DNA of 53,076 nt. It comes from Acidimicrobiales bacterium (GTDB lineage Bacteria > Actinomycetota > Acidimicrobiia > Acidimicrobiales > Bog-793). Location of the stretch: NCBI GenBank assembly GCA_035533595.1, contig DATLTN010000056.1, positions 1 to 53,076 of the forward strand. Direction: 5' to 3'. Position 1 is the first letter of the stretch; every line of letters starts with the position of its first letter. The notes under the pieces were generated by a model, which saw only the letters and a program-made list of their open reading frames with translations, was not told where the DNA came from and did not search any database. Positions 1 to 8,195 of the stretch are shown here, piece by piece. Made by a program: the position numbers and the translations under genes.

Positions 1-2
1 CG

Positions 3-77
3 CGTGAGGTGCTGGCCATTCCTGACGTCACCGACGAGGAGTGGGACATGTTCTTCGCGGCGCTCGCCGAGGAGTGA
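3..77 (+). CDS. C-terminal end of a probable antitoxin (partial)
   Basis: The last 24 codons of a gene that enters from the left edge, ending DEEWDMFFAALAEE and a TGA stop. The stop overlaps the GTG start of the PIN-domain toxin in a GTGA arrangement, the usual antitoxin-then-toxin layout of VapBC modules. The acidic tail fits an antitoxin that wraps its toxin. Too little is visible to name the DNA-binding family; the role is inferred from the neighbour. Confidence 0.5.
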   Translation, partial: REVLAIPDVTDEEWDMFFAALAEE

Positions 78-523
78 GCGAACAGGACGATCGTGCCGCC
101 GTGGACACGAACGTCCTCGGCTGGCTGCTTCAAGACCGCGACGACGAACGGACCAACTCGTACCGGGCGCTCATTGGTCCCCGGCGGATCGTGGTCCCAT
201 TCCAGGTTGTGGCCGAGATTCGCTTCGGCATGATGCGCGCCCGCTGGGGCGAGCTGCGCGTCCGTCGAACCGAACGGGCGCTCGCGGAGCTGCTCGTCGC
301 TCAGCCAGACGACCTCACGCTCACGACCTACGCGCGACTCCGAGACTGGGCGGTCGCCCAAGGACATCCGATCGGAGCCAAGAGCCATGACGGGGACCGC
401 TGGATCGCGGCAGTCGCAGTTCGCGCAGACCACCCCCTCGTCACCCACGACAGCGTGTTTCAAGAAGTCGACGGGTTACGCGTGCTGACGGTTCTTGGCG
501 CGGAGGAACCCGGAGCGAGATAG
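74..523 (+). CDS. PIN-domain toxin, VapC-like ribonuclease
   Basis: A 149-residue protein of normal VapC length. The acidic residues expected of a PIN nuclease are visible: D11 in VDTNVLGWLL, E48 in VVAEIRFGMM, D108 in GDRWIAAVAV and D126 in VTHDSVF. These would bind Mg2+ for cleavage of RNA, typically tRNA or rRNA in this family. The GTG start at 74 overlaps the stop of the upstream antitoxin fragment, implying translational coupling; a longer in-frame start at 41 lies inside that gene and is unlikely. The RNA target cannot be read from sequence. Confidence 0.82.
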   Translation: MSEQDDRAAVDTNVLGWLLQDRDDERTNSYRALIGPRRIVVPFQVVAEIRFGMMRARWGELRVRRTERALAELLVAQPDDLTLTTYARLRDWAVAQGHPIGAKSHDGDRWIAAVAVRADHPLVTHDSVFQEVDGLRVLTVLGAEEPGAR

Positions 524-1214
524 CGGCGAACGAGGGCGTGAGGGTCAGCGACCACCCCTCAAGCACTTACGAGGTCGCTCCGGGCAAGCTCACTCCCCCG
601 CTGGAAATCCTCCAGGACGTCCTCGGAGCTGCCGCGTCAGTGCCGCGTCAGAACCTGCCTCGGGAGCAGCAAAGCCCCAGCTCACAGCCTTGAGAGGACA
701 GAACCCCGCCTACAGGCCGACTCGCCGCCAATATTGGCTCTGACATGGGTTAACACAACGAGTTAGCGGAGGGGCGACCGCACGCGACCGTCGGAGGACG
801 ACGACGACGGGCCAGTCCTGCCACTAACCACACGTTCGATCGCGCACGGGGGCTATTGACGGACGGCCAGAGATCATGGGCTGTAGCTGGGCGCGCGCCG
901 TGTGTTGAACCAGGGACTGCGCGCAGTGTTGGTGACGGACCAGAACTTCCCTTCGCCTGCGGCAGGACAAGGCACTCCGCGGCCGCGCCCCTGCTTTTTG
1001 CCAAGAACGGGCAAATATTGATCCCGAGGACGACTGTGGTCCGCCGCGGTCCTTCGAGGAGCAAGAGGCGAAACCGGGCCCCTGACCACGTGACGTGATC
1101 AAGAACGGTATGCGCGATGTCGCCCGGAACCCGTCGGCCGATCTCCGACCCCTCGCCCTATGCGGCGTCGCCGATTGCCTACAGGTCAGGGACTGCGAAA
1201 TCCCAAGAGCCACG
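524..1214. other. About 690 bp with no supportable gene
   Basis: Open frames here are short, arginine- and proline-rich, mutually overlapping, without ribosome-binding sites or recognisable motifs. The stretch contains the left copy of the 4-kb-apart direct repeat and a 12-bp palindrome directly beside it. It looks like decayed or boundary DNA of an integrated element. Confidence 0.5.
698..725 (+). repeat. Left copy of imperfect direct repeat (att-like)
   Basis: The core ACAGAACCCCGCC, then TA(C/T)AGGCCGACTCGC, recurs at 3978-4008 in the same orientation. The copies differ by one extra GCC triplet and one C/T change. A perfect 12-bp palindrome, GCCAATATTGGC, follows at 727-738 only at this copy. 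The repeats bracket a secreted-protein gene and an integrase remnant, so they may be attachment-site ends; this is inference. Confidence 0.5.
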
Positions 1215-1243
1215 TTGTCCACATGAGCAACATTTGTTACAAT
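1215..1243 (+). promoter_or_regulatory. Sigma70-type promoter for the beta-propeller gene
   Basis: TTGTCC at 1215-1220 and TACAAT at 1238-1243 are separated by exactly 17 bp. The -10 matches the consensus TATAAT at five of six positions. The surrounding 60 bp are clearly more AT-rich than the flanks. The ATG at 1292 lies about 40 bp downstream of the expected start point, with GGAG at 1283-1286. Confidence 0.6.
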
Positions 1244-1291
1244 TTCTTTCCGGTAATCTCATCCGGCTGTTTCCTGCGTTTCGGAGATTCC

Positions 1292-3661
1292 ATGAGTCGT
1301 GACTCACTTCCGATGCATCTCGCACTTCCATCGAGGCGGCGCCGGGTTCGATCGCGTCGCCTCGTCGCGCTGGTCGCCCTCACTGTTGCCGCGCCGCTCC
1401 TCAGCTTCGCGACGTCCGCTACCAGCGGCGCCTCAAGTGTCGTCGGCTACTGGCAATCCGGTGCGGCGCTCATCACTCCAACGATCGACGCGACGGAAAC
1501 CTTGCTCGCAAACGGGCTCGTGCTCGTAGCCGGTGGCGAGGTGTTCCCGAGCGGTGTCCCGACCGCCGTGGGCGCATCCGAGCTCTACAGCCCGACGACG
1601 CGCGCGTGGACCGCGACCGGGTCGCTCAACACGCCGCGGATCAATGCGGCCGCGGTGCTCCTCCAGAACGGGGATGTGCTCATCGCCGGTGGCGAGAACA
1701 TCATTGCCGGCGTCCCGACGCCGCTCGCCAACGCTGAGCTCTACAACCCGAGCACCGGGTTATGGACGGCCACCGGTGCGATGCCATCGGCAGGTTTCGA
1801 CGGCACACTTACCCTGCTCGCAAGCGGAAAGGCGCTCGTCGCCGGAGGCGAGGACATCGTCGCCGGGGTCACCTCATCGGTGGGCACGAGCGCCCTCTTC
1901 AATCCCGCGACAGGAACCTGGGCGGCGACGACCACCACGCTCCCGACCGCGGAGTCGGGGGGTACGGAGACGCCTCTTGCGAACGGGACGGTCATCGTGA
2001 TCGGCGGCGAGAACATCGCCTCGGGCGTTCCGACCGCCCTTTCGACATTGCAGCTCTACGACCCTTCGGTCGGAGCGAACGGGAGCTGGTCGACGCTGAC
2101 GGCCACCCTTCCGACCGCCGAGTTCGGCGCGACGGCGTCGCTGCTCGCAAATGGGCGGGTGCTCATTGCCGGTGGAGAGACGATCGCGAGCGGGGATATC
2201 ACCCCGCTCGCAACCGCGTACCTGTTCGACCCCTCCGCTGTCACCGTCACCGCGACGGGATCGCTCTTGAGTGCCCGCTTCGGCGCAGGGGCCGCCGTTC
2301 TCCCGAACGGCGTGGTCCTCGTCGCTGGCGGGACGGGCTCGAGCGGTGGTCAGCTCGTAACGCTGTCCTCGGCCGAGACCTACGACCCGTCGAGCGGGAC
2401 GTGGACGGCCACGGGATCACTGACAACTGCAGAGTCCGCTCTAAGCCTGATCGCTCTACCCAACAGTGTCGCGATCGCCGTCGCCGGCTCCTCATCCGCA
2501 GGCCAGCCGGTTGCGAATCTCCAGATCTTCTCCGTCGGAGTGGCGCCGGCGATCACCTCGGCGAGCGCGACAACGTTCTCCGCAGGGTCGGTGGGGACGT
2601 TCACGATCACCGCAACGGGCACCCCGACGCCGTCGTTCACCGAGAGCGGCACGCTCCCGAACGGCGTCACCTTCACCGACGAGGGCAACGGCTCTGCCCT
2701 CCTGTCGGGCACGCCCAACGTCACAAGCTCGGCCGTTTTCGGCCTCACTATCGGCGCGTCCAACCCGACGGGCCTGAATGCATCTCAATCATTCAGCCTC
2801 ACTGTCACCGTGGCGAATACCACGACGACAACCCCAAGCACGACGACAACCCCAAGCACGACGACAACCCCAAACACGACGACAACCCCAAGCACGACGA
2901 CAACCGCGCCAGTGAACGCAGGCACCTCGGTCGCGGGCTACTGGCTCGCTCGAGCCGACGGCTCAGTCTTCGGTCATGGCCAGGTCTCCTTCGTGCAACC
3001 GAGTCCCCGAGGCATGGTCGTTGCCATCGCATCGACGCCTCATGGAGGGGGCTATTGGACCGTGACTCGTCGCGGCCAGATCTCGAATGTCGGCGATGCG
3101 GGCTACTACGGGTCACCCGTTCACGTCCACAACCTCGCGCCAATCGTCGGCATGGCAGTGACCTCCGACGGCAAGGGCTACTGGCTCTTGACGAGCCGTG
3201 GGAACGTATACAGCTACGGGGATGCGCGATTTCTCGGTTCGCTCGCCGCTCGCCGCCAGCTGCTGCCTGCGGCCGCCATTGCCTCAAGCCCGACTGGAGC
3301 GGGCTACTGGATCGTTGGCACAAACGGAGTCGTGACGGGCTTCGGGGCTGTCCACTCCTACGGAGGCACGCCCCGTCGCCAGGCGGCAGTTGCCATCACC
3401 CCGAGCCCGAGCGGCAATGGGTACTGGCTCGTTACCGCGGCTGGGAATGTGTTCAACCTCGGCGATGCGGGCTTCTTCGGCTCGCTCGCTCGACGTCACG
3501 GGCTGCCCCCGATTGCGGCGATGGCAGCCAATTCCAACGGAACTGGTTACTACCTCTTGTCTGACACGGGAATCGTCTACCCATTCGGGCCGGCTCCTTC
3601 ATTTGGGTCGACTTCGGTAAGGCCGTCGTCTCCGATGATCGGGATTGCGCTGACAAGCTGA
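1292..3661 (+). CDS. Secreted kelch-type beta-propeller protein with Ig-like domain and GYW repeats
   Basis: The 789-residue product starts at the ATG with GGAG five bases upstream; an in-frame ATG at 1160 lies upstream of the promoter. Residues 1-50 are a signal peptide: an Arg-rich stretch, then a hydrophobic core ending near ATSATSG. Residues about 63-406 hold seven kelch-like blades, each with an LVAGGE-like strand followed by a LYNPSTGxWTATG-like strand, enough to close a propeller. About 417-508 resembles a putative-Ig domain. About 508-540 is a Thr/Pro linker. About 548-789 holds six repeats of the GYWLVTxxGxVxxxGDAxFxGS type that I associate with Acidimicrobiia surface proteins. Probably cell-surface recognition or adhesion; no catalytic residues identified. 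Confidence 0.85.
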   Translation: MSRDSLPMHLALPSRRRRVRSRRLVALVALTVAAPLLSFATSATSGASSVVGYWQSGAALITPTIDATETLLANGLVLVAGGEVFPSGVPTAVGASELYSPTTRAWTATGSLNTPRINAAAVLLQNGDVLIAGGENIIAGVPTPLANAELYNPSTGLWTATGAMPSAGFDGTLTLLASGKALVAGGEDIVAGVTSSVGTSALFNPATGTWAATTTTLPTAESGGTETPLANGTVIVIGGENIASGVPTALSTLQLYDPSVGANGSWSTLTATLPTAEFGATASLLANGRVLIAGGETIASGDITPLATAYLFDPSAVTVTATGSLLSARFGAGAAVLPNGVVLVAGGTGSSGGQLVTLSSAETYDPSSGTWTATGSLTTAESALSLIALPNSVAIAVAGSSSAGQPVANLQIFSVGVAPAITSASATTFSAGSVGTFTITATGTPTPSFTESGTLPNGVTFTDEGNGSALLSGTPNVTSSAVFGLTIGASNPTGLNASQSFSLTVTVANTTTTTPSTTTTPSTTTTPNTTTTPSTTTTAPVNAGTSVAGYWLARADGSVFGHGQVSFVQPSPRGMVVAIASTPHGGGYWTVTRRGQISNVGDAGYYGSPVHVHNLAPIVGMAVTSDGKGYWLLTSRGNVYSYGDARFLGSLAARRQLLPAAAIASSPTGAGYWIVGTNGVVTGFGAVHSYGGTPRRQAAVAITPSPSGNGYWLVTAAGNVFNLGDAGFFGSLARRHGLPPIAAMAANSNGTGYYLLSDTGIVYPFGPAPSFGSTSVRPSSPMIGIALTS
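2821..2910 (+). repeat. 18-bp tandem repeat encoding the Thr/Pro linker
   Basis: Five units of CACGACGACAACCCCAAG stand head to tail; the third has one changed base and the last diverges in its final five bases. They encode repeating TTTTPS-like motifs between the Ig-like domain and the GYW repeats. Because the unit is a multiple of three, slippage would change linker length without breaking the frame. Confidence 0.85.
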
Positions 3662-3686
3662 ACCGGGCCGGGCCCATCATCCGGTT
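3661..3686 (+). terminator. Possible hairpin terminator after the propeller gene
   Basis: AACCGG at 3661-3666 pairs with CCGGTT at 3681-3686 directly after the stop codon. No T-run follows, so intrinsic termination is uncertain. Confidence 0.3.
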
Positions 3687-3711
3687 GGGGCCTCAAAAGG
3701 AGTGCGTCTGA

Positions 3712-3966
3712 TTGTCGGTGATGCCTCCACGGGCATGGTCGTCTCCCTCTCGCCTACGGCCCGAAGTCGATAACCAGACCCGGCCCAGCACGGCCGCCCA
3801 AGTCGAGACCAACCTGCGGCGGCACGTCGTCCCCGTGCTCGGAAACCGCCCACTCAGTTCGATCTGGCCTGGGACCCTGTTGGACAAAGGCGGTCAACGG
3901 CGGCCAACTGTGGTCGACCAACTTCACTGTTCAACACTGGTTTCTGACCATCTGCGCAGATGGTGA
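3712..3966 (+). pseudogene. Remnant of a tyrosine-recombinase integrase (N-terminal SAM-like part)
   Basis: The translation contains PSTAAQVETNLRRHVVPVLG followed by NRPLSSIW, which reads like the N-terminal core-binding domain of phage-type integrases. The catalytic domain with its R-H-R-Y residues is absent: the frame runs into unrelated sequence after about 55 residues and ends at 3966. It lies between the propeller gene and the right copy of the direct repeat, where an integrase would sit in an integrated element. The similarity is short, so this is moderately sure. Confidence 0.5.
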
Positions 3967-4596
3967 AACCCCCCTAAACAGAACCCCGCCGCCTATAGGC
4001 CGACTCGCGTACGCGCAGCCGATCCTGAAGATTGTTGTCGCAGGGCGTAGCCATAACAGCGGAGCGACCCGGCCATTCGTGACGTCAAACATCAGGCCGA
4101 TGACGGGGACTGTCACGCGGACGAACGGCGACGACCGCACGAGTGCGACATCCTCACGGAGACGCTCGTCGGCGTCGCCGATTGCGGTGATCGCGAGCCC
4201 CGACGCGTCCGCACCTGTTCCTTCCCTGATGCGCCGACGGGCGCGCTCGGGGGTGAGTTTGGTGAGTCCGCAATCGGTGTGGTGCATGACCACGACGCGA
4301 CCGTTGCCAAACCAGTGGAGTGAGAGCGCAAGCGCAGTGGGCGCCTCCTCGGTGGCGAGTCCGCCGGGGTTGCGGAAGATCTGGGCGTAGCCCACCGGGA
4401 GGCCCAGCGCCGCAACGGGGTCGATGCGAGCATCGATGCAGGTGAGGACCACGAGCCGTGGTACCGGTTCCACCACGGGAGCGAGCGGCGGATGCGTATC
4501 GACGTAGGCGCGGTTCGCGGCGAGCAGGTCCTCGAACTCGGGGTGGTCGTCCGCAACCTCGCGGTACGGCGACCTCGTGTCTTCGTCGCCGGTCAT
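3931..4596 (-). CDS. Beta-class carbonic anhydrase with an unusual C-terminal tail
   Basis: A 221-residue zinc enzyme interconverting CO2 and bicarbonate in the cytoplasm. Family motifs are CIDAR (C53, D55, R57) and HHTDC (H106, C109), giving the two-Cys one-His zinc site and the Asp-Arg dyad. The start at 4596 (MTGDEDT) is four bases after the stop of the upstream phosphatase gene, so the two are probably one transcript. A longer start at 4656 would overlap that gene. Conserved sequence ends near FDVTNGR; the last 45 residues do not look like the family and are read through the att-like repeat at 3978-4008, so the 3' end may have been replaced by an insertion. Confidence 0.85.
   Translation of the reverse strand: MTGDEDTRSPYREVADDHPEFEDLLAANRAYVDTHPPLAPVVEPVPRLVVLTCIDARIDPVAALGLPVGYAQIFRNPGGLATEEAPTALALSLHWFGNGRVVVMHHTDCGLTKLTPERARRRIREGTGADASGLAITAIGDADERLREDVALVRSSPFVRVTVPVIGLMFDVTNGRVAPLLWLRPATTIFRIGCAYASRPIGGGVLFRGVSPSAQMVRNQC
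3978..4008 (+). repeat. Right copy of imperfect direct repeat (att-like)
   Basis: Matches 698-725 with one inserted GCC and one T for C. It lies inside the 3' part of the carbonic anhydrase reading frame and 12 bp beyond the end of the integrase-like remnant. Confidence 0.5.
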
Positions 4597-4600
4597 CGGC

Positions 4601-5863
4601 TCAACCGCCGCTCGCGGTGGCCACTCTGCGAAGCGCGAGCACCGCGACATCGTCACGGGGGATCTGTCGGCCGATCATCTTCTCCATCAGGTCGCGGCAC
4701 AGCGCTTCGGGATGCCCCGCAGAGACTGCCGCCACCAGCCGATCGAGTCCGTCTTCGAGGGATTCGCCCCGCCGCTCCACAAGGCCGTCGGTGTAGGCGA
4801 CGAGCACGCTACCGACCGGCAAGTCGACCTCGATCGTGCGCGCGCCGAGGCGCTTCTCGACGCCGAGTGGGACCGCAACCGGAACCTCGACGAGTTCCGC
4901 CTGCTCGCCAGGCCGGACGATGACCGGCGACGGGTGGCCTGCCGAGGCGATCTCGATCGTCTGGTAGGGCGGGTGGGCCAATCCGCAAAGCGCCGTGGCC
5001 ATTCCCTCCCGCTCGAAAAACTGGAACTTGCGGTCGGTCAGCTCCAACACCTCGGCCGGCCCATGACCCTCGAGCGCGTAGGCCCTCGCCGTCGAACGAA
5101 GTCGGCCCATGATCACGGCGGGGCCGAGGCCGTGGCCGGACACGTCACCGACCATGATCCACAGATCACCTGACGGCAGCACGAACGCGTCGTACCAGTC
5201 GCCGCCGACGCCGCCCTCTTGTGCCGGGACGTAACGCGTTCCAAATTCCAGCCCCGGATAGTCCGGGAGTACCGACGGCAGCAAGCTGCGCTGGAGGACG
5301 CTGCCCGCCGAGCGCTCAAGCTCGATGGTGCGCGCTTCGACCGCGCCCGCCGCCCGATCCGCCGCGAGTCCGAGCAGCGCGGCATCGTCCTCGGTGAAGA
5401 CGCGTTCGACGAAGGAGCCGACGTGAAGGACGCCGAGGAGATGCGGGCCGCGTTGCAACGGCACTCCGAGCATCGCTCGGATCCCCCGCTCCCAGAGGAT
5501 CGGGTTCTGGACCGTGGACGCGTCGATGCGATTGAGGACCACCGGGCGTCGGTCTGCGGCGATCCGACCGGAGAAGCCACTTCCGATTCTCACGCGCACT
5601 CCTTGGCGGACCTCCTCTTCCACCCCAAGGGCTGCACGGGCGAGGAGCTGATCGGTCCCGGGCTCGATCAGCAACACGGCCGCGGTGTCCACGCCGAGTA
5701 GCCGGGTTACCCGCTGCAGGAGGTCGTTCAACAGGTCGTCGACATCGAGGGAGGTCGCGGCGGGGTCGAGTCCGGGGAGATCCTGGAAGGCCTCGTCACG
5801 ATTGCCGTCGCGCGGGGCGGCGATGCTCGATTCGGACATCGTGGTCCCGCTACCCGCGCTCAT
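4601..5863 (-). CDS. GAF domain plus SpoIIE/RsbU-type PP2C serine phosphatase
   Basis: A 420-residue cytoplasmic signalling protein. A GAF sensor domain covers roughly residues 30-170. A PP2C-type phosphatase follows, with GGDWYDAF, VGDVSGHG, YTDGLVERRG and DDVAVLAL supplying the metal-binding aspartates. Family members dephosphorylate anti-anti-sigma proteins to release a sigma factor, but no anti-sigma partner is seen in this window. The start at 5863 (MSAGSG) is tentative: neither it nor the ATG at 5839 has a strong ribosome-binding site. It is followed after four bases by the carbonic anhydrase gene. Confidence 0.88.
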   Translation of the reverse strand: MSAGSGTTMSESSIAAPRDGNRDEAFQDLPGLDPAATSLDVDDLLNDLLQRVTRLLGVDTAAVLLIEPGTDQLLARAALGVEEEVRQGVRVRIGSGFSGRIAADRRPVVLNRIDASTVQNPILWERGIRAMLGVPLQRGPHLLGVLHVGSFVERVFTEDDAALLGLAADRAAGAVEARTIELERSAGSVLQRSLLPSVLPDYPGLEFGTRYVPAQEGGVGGDWYDAFVLPSGDLWIMVGDVSGHGLGPAVIMGRLRSTARAYALEGHGPAEVLELTDRKFQFFEREGMATALCGLAHPPYQTIEIASAGHPSPVIVRPGEQAELVEVPVAVPLGVEKRLGARTIEVDLPVGSVLVAYTDGLVERRGESLEDGLDRLVAAVSAGHPEALCRDLMEKMIGRQIPRDDVAVLALRRVATASGG

Positions 5864-6276
5864 CGGCGTAACGCGAACTGGGTGCACGTCGATCGAATAC
5901 CCGCAATGAACCGCGTCCCTCACGTGGAGGGTCAATGCGCGGCAAAGCAGCCAACTGCCTACGTCGTGGCGCTACTGGAGCAACCCCTGATTGCGTCGAG
6001 CCAGGACCCTCGACATCGGGCCTGGATGCAAGCGCCCTTCCCGGACCTGCCTGCCCTCGACTCGGCGCTCCTCCGAGACCCGCGCAAGATCATTCCGACC
6101 TTCCGGGCCCCGCGCGTTGCGACCGAGGTCGAGGAGCGTCGCGGCGGAAATCGAGCTGCGCATCGCGCTCGCCGGACTGGGTGAGTGGGTAGCCGCCAAG
6201 GAACGCGCCTCCTCGGCCGCACCGCGACGGGTCCGGCGGCGGCAGCGGATGCGGGACGCCGCCAGCTGAGCGGCTG
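5864..6276. other. 413 bp without a supportable gene
   Basis: Separates the GAF-phosphatase start from the end of the RGS-like gene. It should hold the phosphatase promoter, but I see no convincing -35/-10 pair. A rightward frame ending at 6269 finishes in a plausible-looking helix (ELRIALAGLGEWVAAKE) but has no start signal or recognisable family. Confidence 0.4.
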
Positions 6277-6708
6277 CTATTCGGCAGGAAACTCTTCCTG
6301 CAGCGCTGCAACCGCACGCGTGAACCGCGAATAGGTGTCCGTCAGGTTGGTGTACGCCTCTCCGCGGGCGGTGTCGAACTCCGTGCCGTCGACGGCTGCG
6401 TCCGCGTCGGCGTCGTCACCGAAGGACTCGCCCAGGTCGCGCATCACGGCACCGGAGAGGTTCATGTTGTCCCCGCTCCACTTGTAGAGCTCCTTGCCGC
6501 TCGCATTGCTCGGGCTGCCCTTGAAGGCCTCGAGCCTGCGAAGGAAGTCCATGTTCTCTTGACTGAATTCGGTCTGTGCGAAGTAGTACAGGCAGTCGTA
6601 CCAAATCGTTCCCTGTTGGAGCGCTGCGTCAAGGCCGGGCGGGTCCTCTCGCCGGGCGTACTCGAACATCGTGGTGTTCTTGGCTTTGAGGTCGCTTCCC
6701 CAGCTCAC
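6277..6708 (-). CDS. Stand-alone RGS-domain-like protein
   Basis: A 143-residue soluble protein that reads as a complete RGS (regulator of G-protein signalling) domain. FAQTEFSQENMDF at 43-55 matches the family's helix with the invariant EN; KELYKW at 72-77 and NMNLSG at 81-86 match the next helices; FDTARGEAYTNLTDTYSRF at 111-129 matches the C-terminal FDxA...L...Y.RF helix. In eukaryotes this fold speeds GTP hydrolysis by G-alpha proteins, which bacteria lack, so the partner is unknown. The GTG start has GGAGG six bases upstream. No signal peptide or other domain. It is transcribed alone, 413 bp upstream of the GAF-phosphatase. Confidence 0.75.
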   Translation of the reverse strand: MSWGSDLKAKNTTMFEYARREDPPGLDAALQQGTIWYDCLYYFAQTEFSQENMDFLRRLEAFKGSPSNASGKELYKWSGDNMNLSGAVMRDLGESFGDDADADAAVDGTEFDTARGEAYTNLTDTYSRFTRAVAALQEEFPAE

Positions 6709-7208
6709 GGTTGTCCTCCGTCTGTCGCGAACGCGCCGGTCGGCAAGGTACCGCGAGGAGAAAGTGCTGTCGAGGGTCGGCGCATGACACTTCTTGGTCG
6801 CGAGGGTGAACGATGGCGCATCTTCTGCGGTTCACGATCCCGCGGGTCAGCGTTTCGGGACCCTTGACCGGGCGGGAGCCTTTCGTGCCGCCCTGGCATC
6901 GATCCGCCGGCGCCACACAACGAGCCCTTGGCTGTTCATTCAGCTGCCCCACTGTCCTCGTTGATCCCGTTTCACCCGCCTTGCGCCTCCGCATCGCCCG
7001 GGACCCGAGGCCGTCCCCAACTCGAGCGGTCCGCTCGCACCCCGCGACCACCCCACGGGACCACCTCGATGGCCCCACGGACAGGGCAACGGGCGCCGAC
7101 GTGGATGTTGCGGGAGAGTGGGACAACGCGGCCTGCCCCGCCGAGGCCGCGCATCGGCGCCCGCGGGGCATCCGCCGCACAGGCCAGGCGCGGATGGGGG
7201 GAGCGAAG
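6709..7208. other. 500-bp divergent intergenic region
   Basis: Lies between the leftward RGS-like gene and the rightward CitE-like gene and must carry both promoters. Frames running through it are Arg/Pro-rich and without motifs. I see no clear promoter, hairpin or operator. Confidence 0.4.
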
Positions 7209-8123
7209 GTGTCGCAGCGGACAAGGGAGCGGCCGAGCCGGTCGATGCACGTCGTGCCGGCGTCAAACGAGCGCTTCCTCTCCAAGGCGGCTTCGCTCGC
7301 CCCGGACGCCTTCCTGCTCGACCTCGAGGACGGCGTCGCGCCCGCAGACAAGGCGGCGGCGCGCCGCGCGGCCGTCGAGGTGCTGCAGGGCCGGACGCTC
7401 GAGCACGCGACGTGCCTCGTACGCGTCAACGCCTCGGACTCCTCCTGGTTCGCCGACGACCTCGACGCGCTCGTCAGCGGTGCGGGGTCACGGCTCGACG
7501 GCGTCGCGCTGCCGAAGGCGGGCTCCGCTGCACAGGTCGCCGAGCTCGACCACCGCCTGAGCGCCCTCGAGCAGCGCGAGGGCATCACGCCCCAGCAGAT
7601 CGGCCTCGCGGTGATCATCGAGCACGCCGAGGGCTTCGTCCACCTAGACGAGATCCTCTCGGCTTCGCGGCGCGTCGACACGGTGCTGTTCGGGCCGCTC
7701 GACTTCGCTGCCTCGCTGGCGATGCCGGGCGCCGACGGCCTTACTGCGCTCGACCCCGCCCAGGAGGCCGCCTTTCTGATGGTCCGGGCGCGGGTACTGA
7801 TCGCGGCGAGGGCGGTGGGGGCGTGCGCCGTCGACGGCCCCTTCTTCCGTCCCGCGGACGAGACGGGGCTGCTGCAGGAAGCCCGGAGCGCCGCCTCGCT
7901 CGGCTACGACGGCAAGCTCACGATCCATCCATCGCAGATCGCGCCCGTCAACGAGACGTTCACCCCGACCGCAGCCGAGCTCGCGAGGGCGCTCGCGATC
8001 ACGCGACTCTTCGATGGTTCCGCGCCCGGGGCGCTGCGCCACGAGGGCGCGATGGTCGACGAGGCGACCCGCAAGCTCGCCGAGCGGACGGTGCGGCGCG
8101 CCCGTGCAGCTGGCCTCGGGTGA
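7209..8123 (+). CDS. CitE-like CoA-ester lyase (HpcH/HpaI aldolase family)
   Basis: A 304-residue enzyme of the TIM-barrel family that cleaves or forms malyl-CoA, citramalyl-CoA or similar esters with Mg2+. Seen are HVVPASN at the N-terminus, FLLDLEDGVAPADK, the VIIEHAEGF strand with its metal-binding Glu, LFGPLDFAASLA with the Asp, and GYDGKLTIHPSQI. The GTG at 7209 has GGGGGGAG about five bases upstream and gives family length; an ATG at 7194 is an alternative. It heads a same-strand set with a CoA-transferase and a hydratase, which points to C5 dicarboxyl-CoA chemistry. The exact substrate is not readable. Confidence 0.82.
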   Translation: MSQRTRERPSRSMHVVPASNERFLSKAASLAPDAFLLDLEDGVAPADKAAARRAAVEVLQGRTLEHATCLVRVNASDSSWFADDLDALVSGAGSRLDGVALPKAGSAAQVAELDHRLSALEQREGITPQQIGLAVIIEHAEGFVHLDEILSASRRVDTVLFGPLDFAASLAMPGADGLTALDPAQEAAFLMVRARVLIAARAVGACAVDGPFFRPADETGLLQEARSAASLGYDGKLTIHPSQIAPVNETFTPTAAELARALAITRLFDGSAPGALRHEGAMVDEATRKLAERTVRRARAAGLG

Positions 8124-8195
8124 GCGGTCAGCCGGCCGGTGAGGGCGCGAGCTGCGGACGGGCCGGTCACAAAGGCCCGCGGTAGCTTGCCCGCC

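Noticed and set aside
495-1222. Several overlapping open frames of 60-130 codons between the toxin gene and the propeller gene
   Set aside because: Arg/Pro-rich products on both strands, no ribosome-binding sites, no motifs; typical shadow frames of GC-rich DNA.
1762-3564. A 600-codon rightward frame inside the propeller gene
   Set aside because: Out-of-frame shadow of the repeat-containing gene; composition is Arg/His/Asp-rich nonsense and the main frame has signal peptide and domains.
5991-6269. A rightward frame with a helix-like C-terminus near 6140-6269
   Set aside because: Only the last 45 residues look protein-like; no start signal or family, so not annotated.
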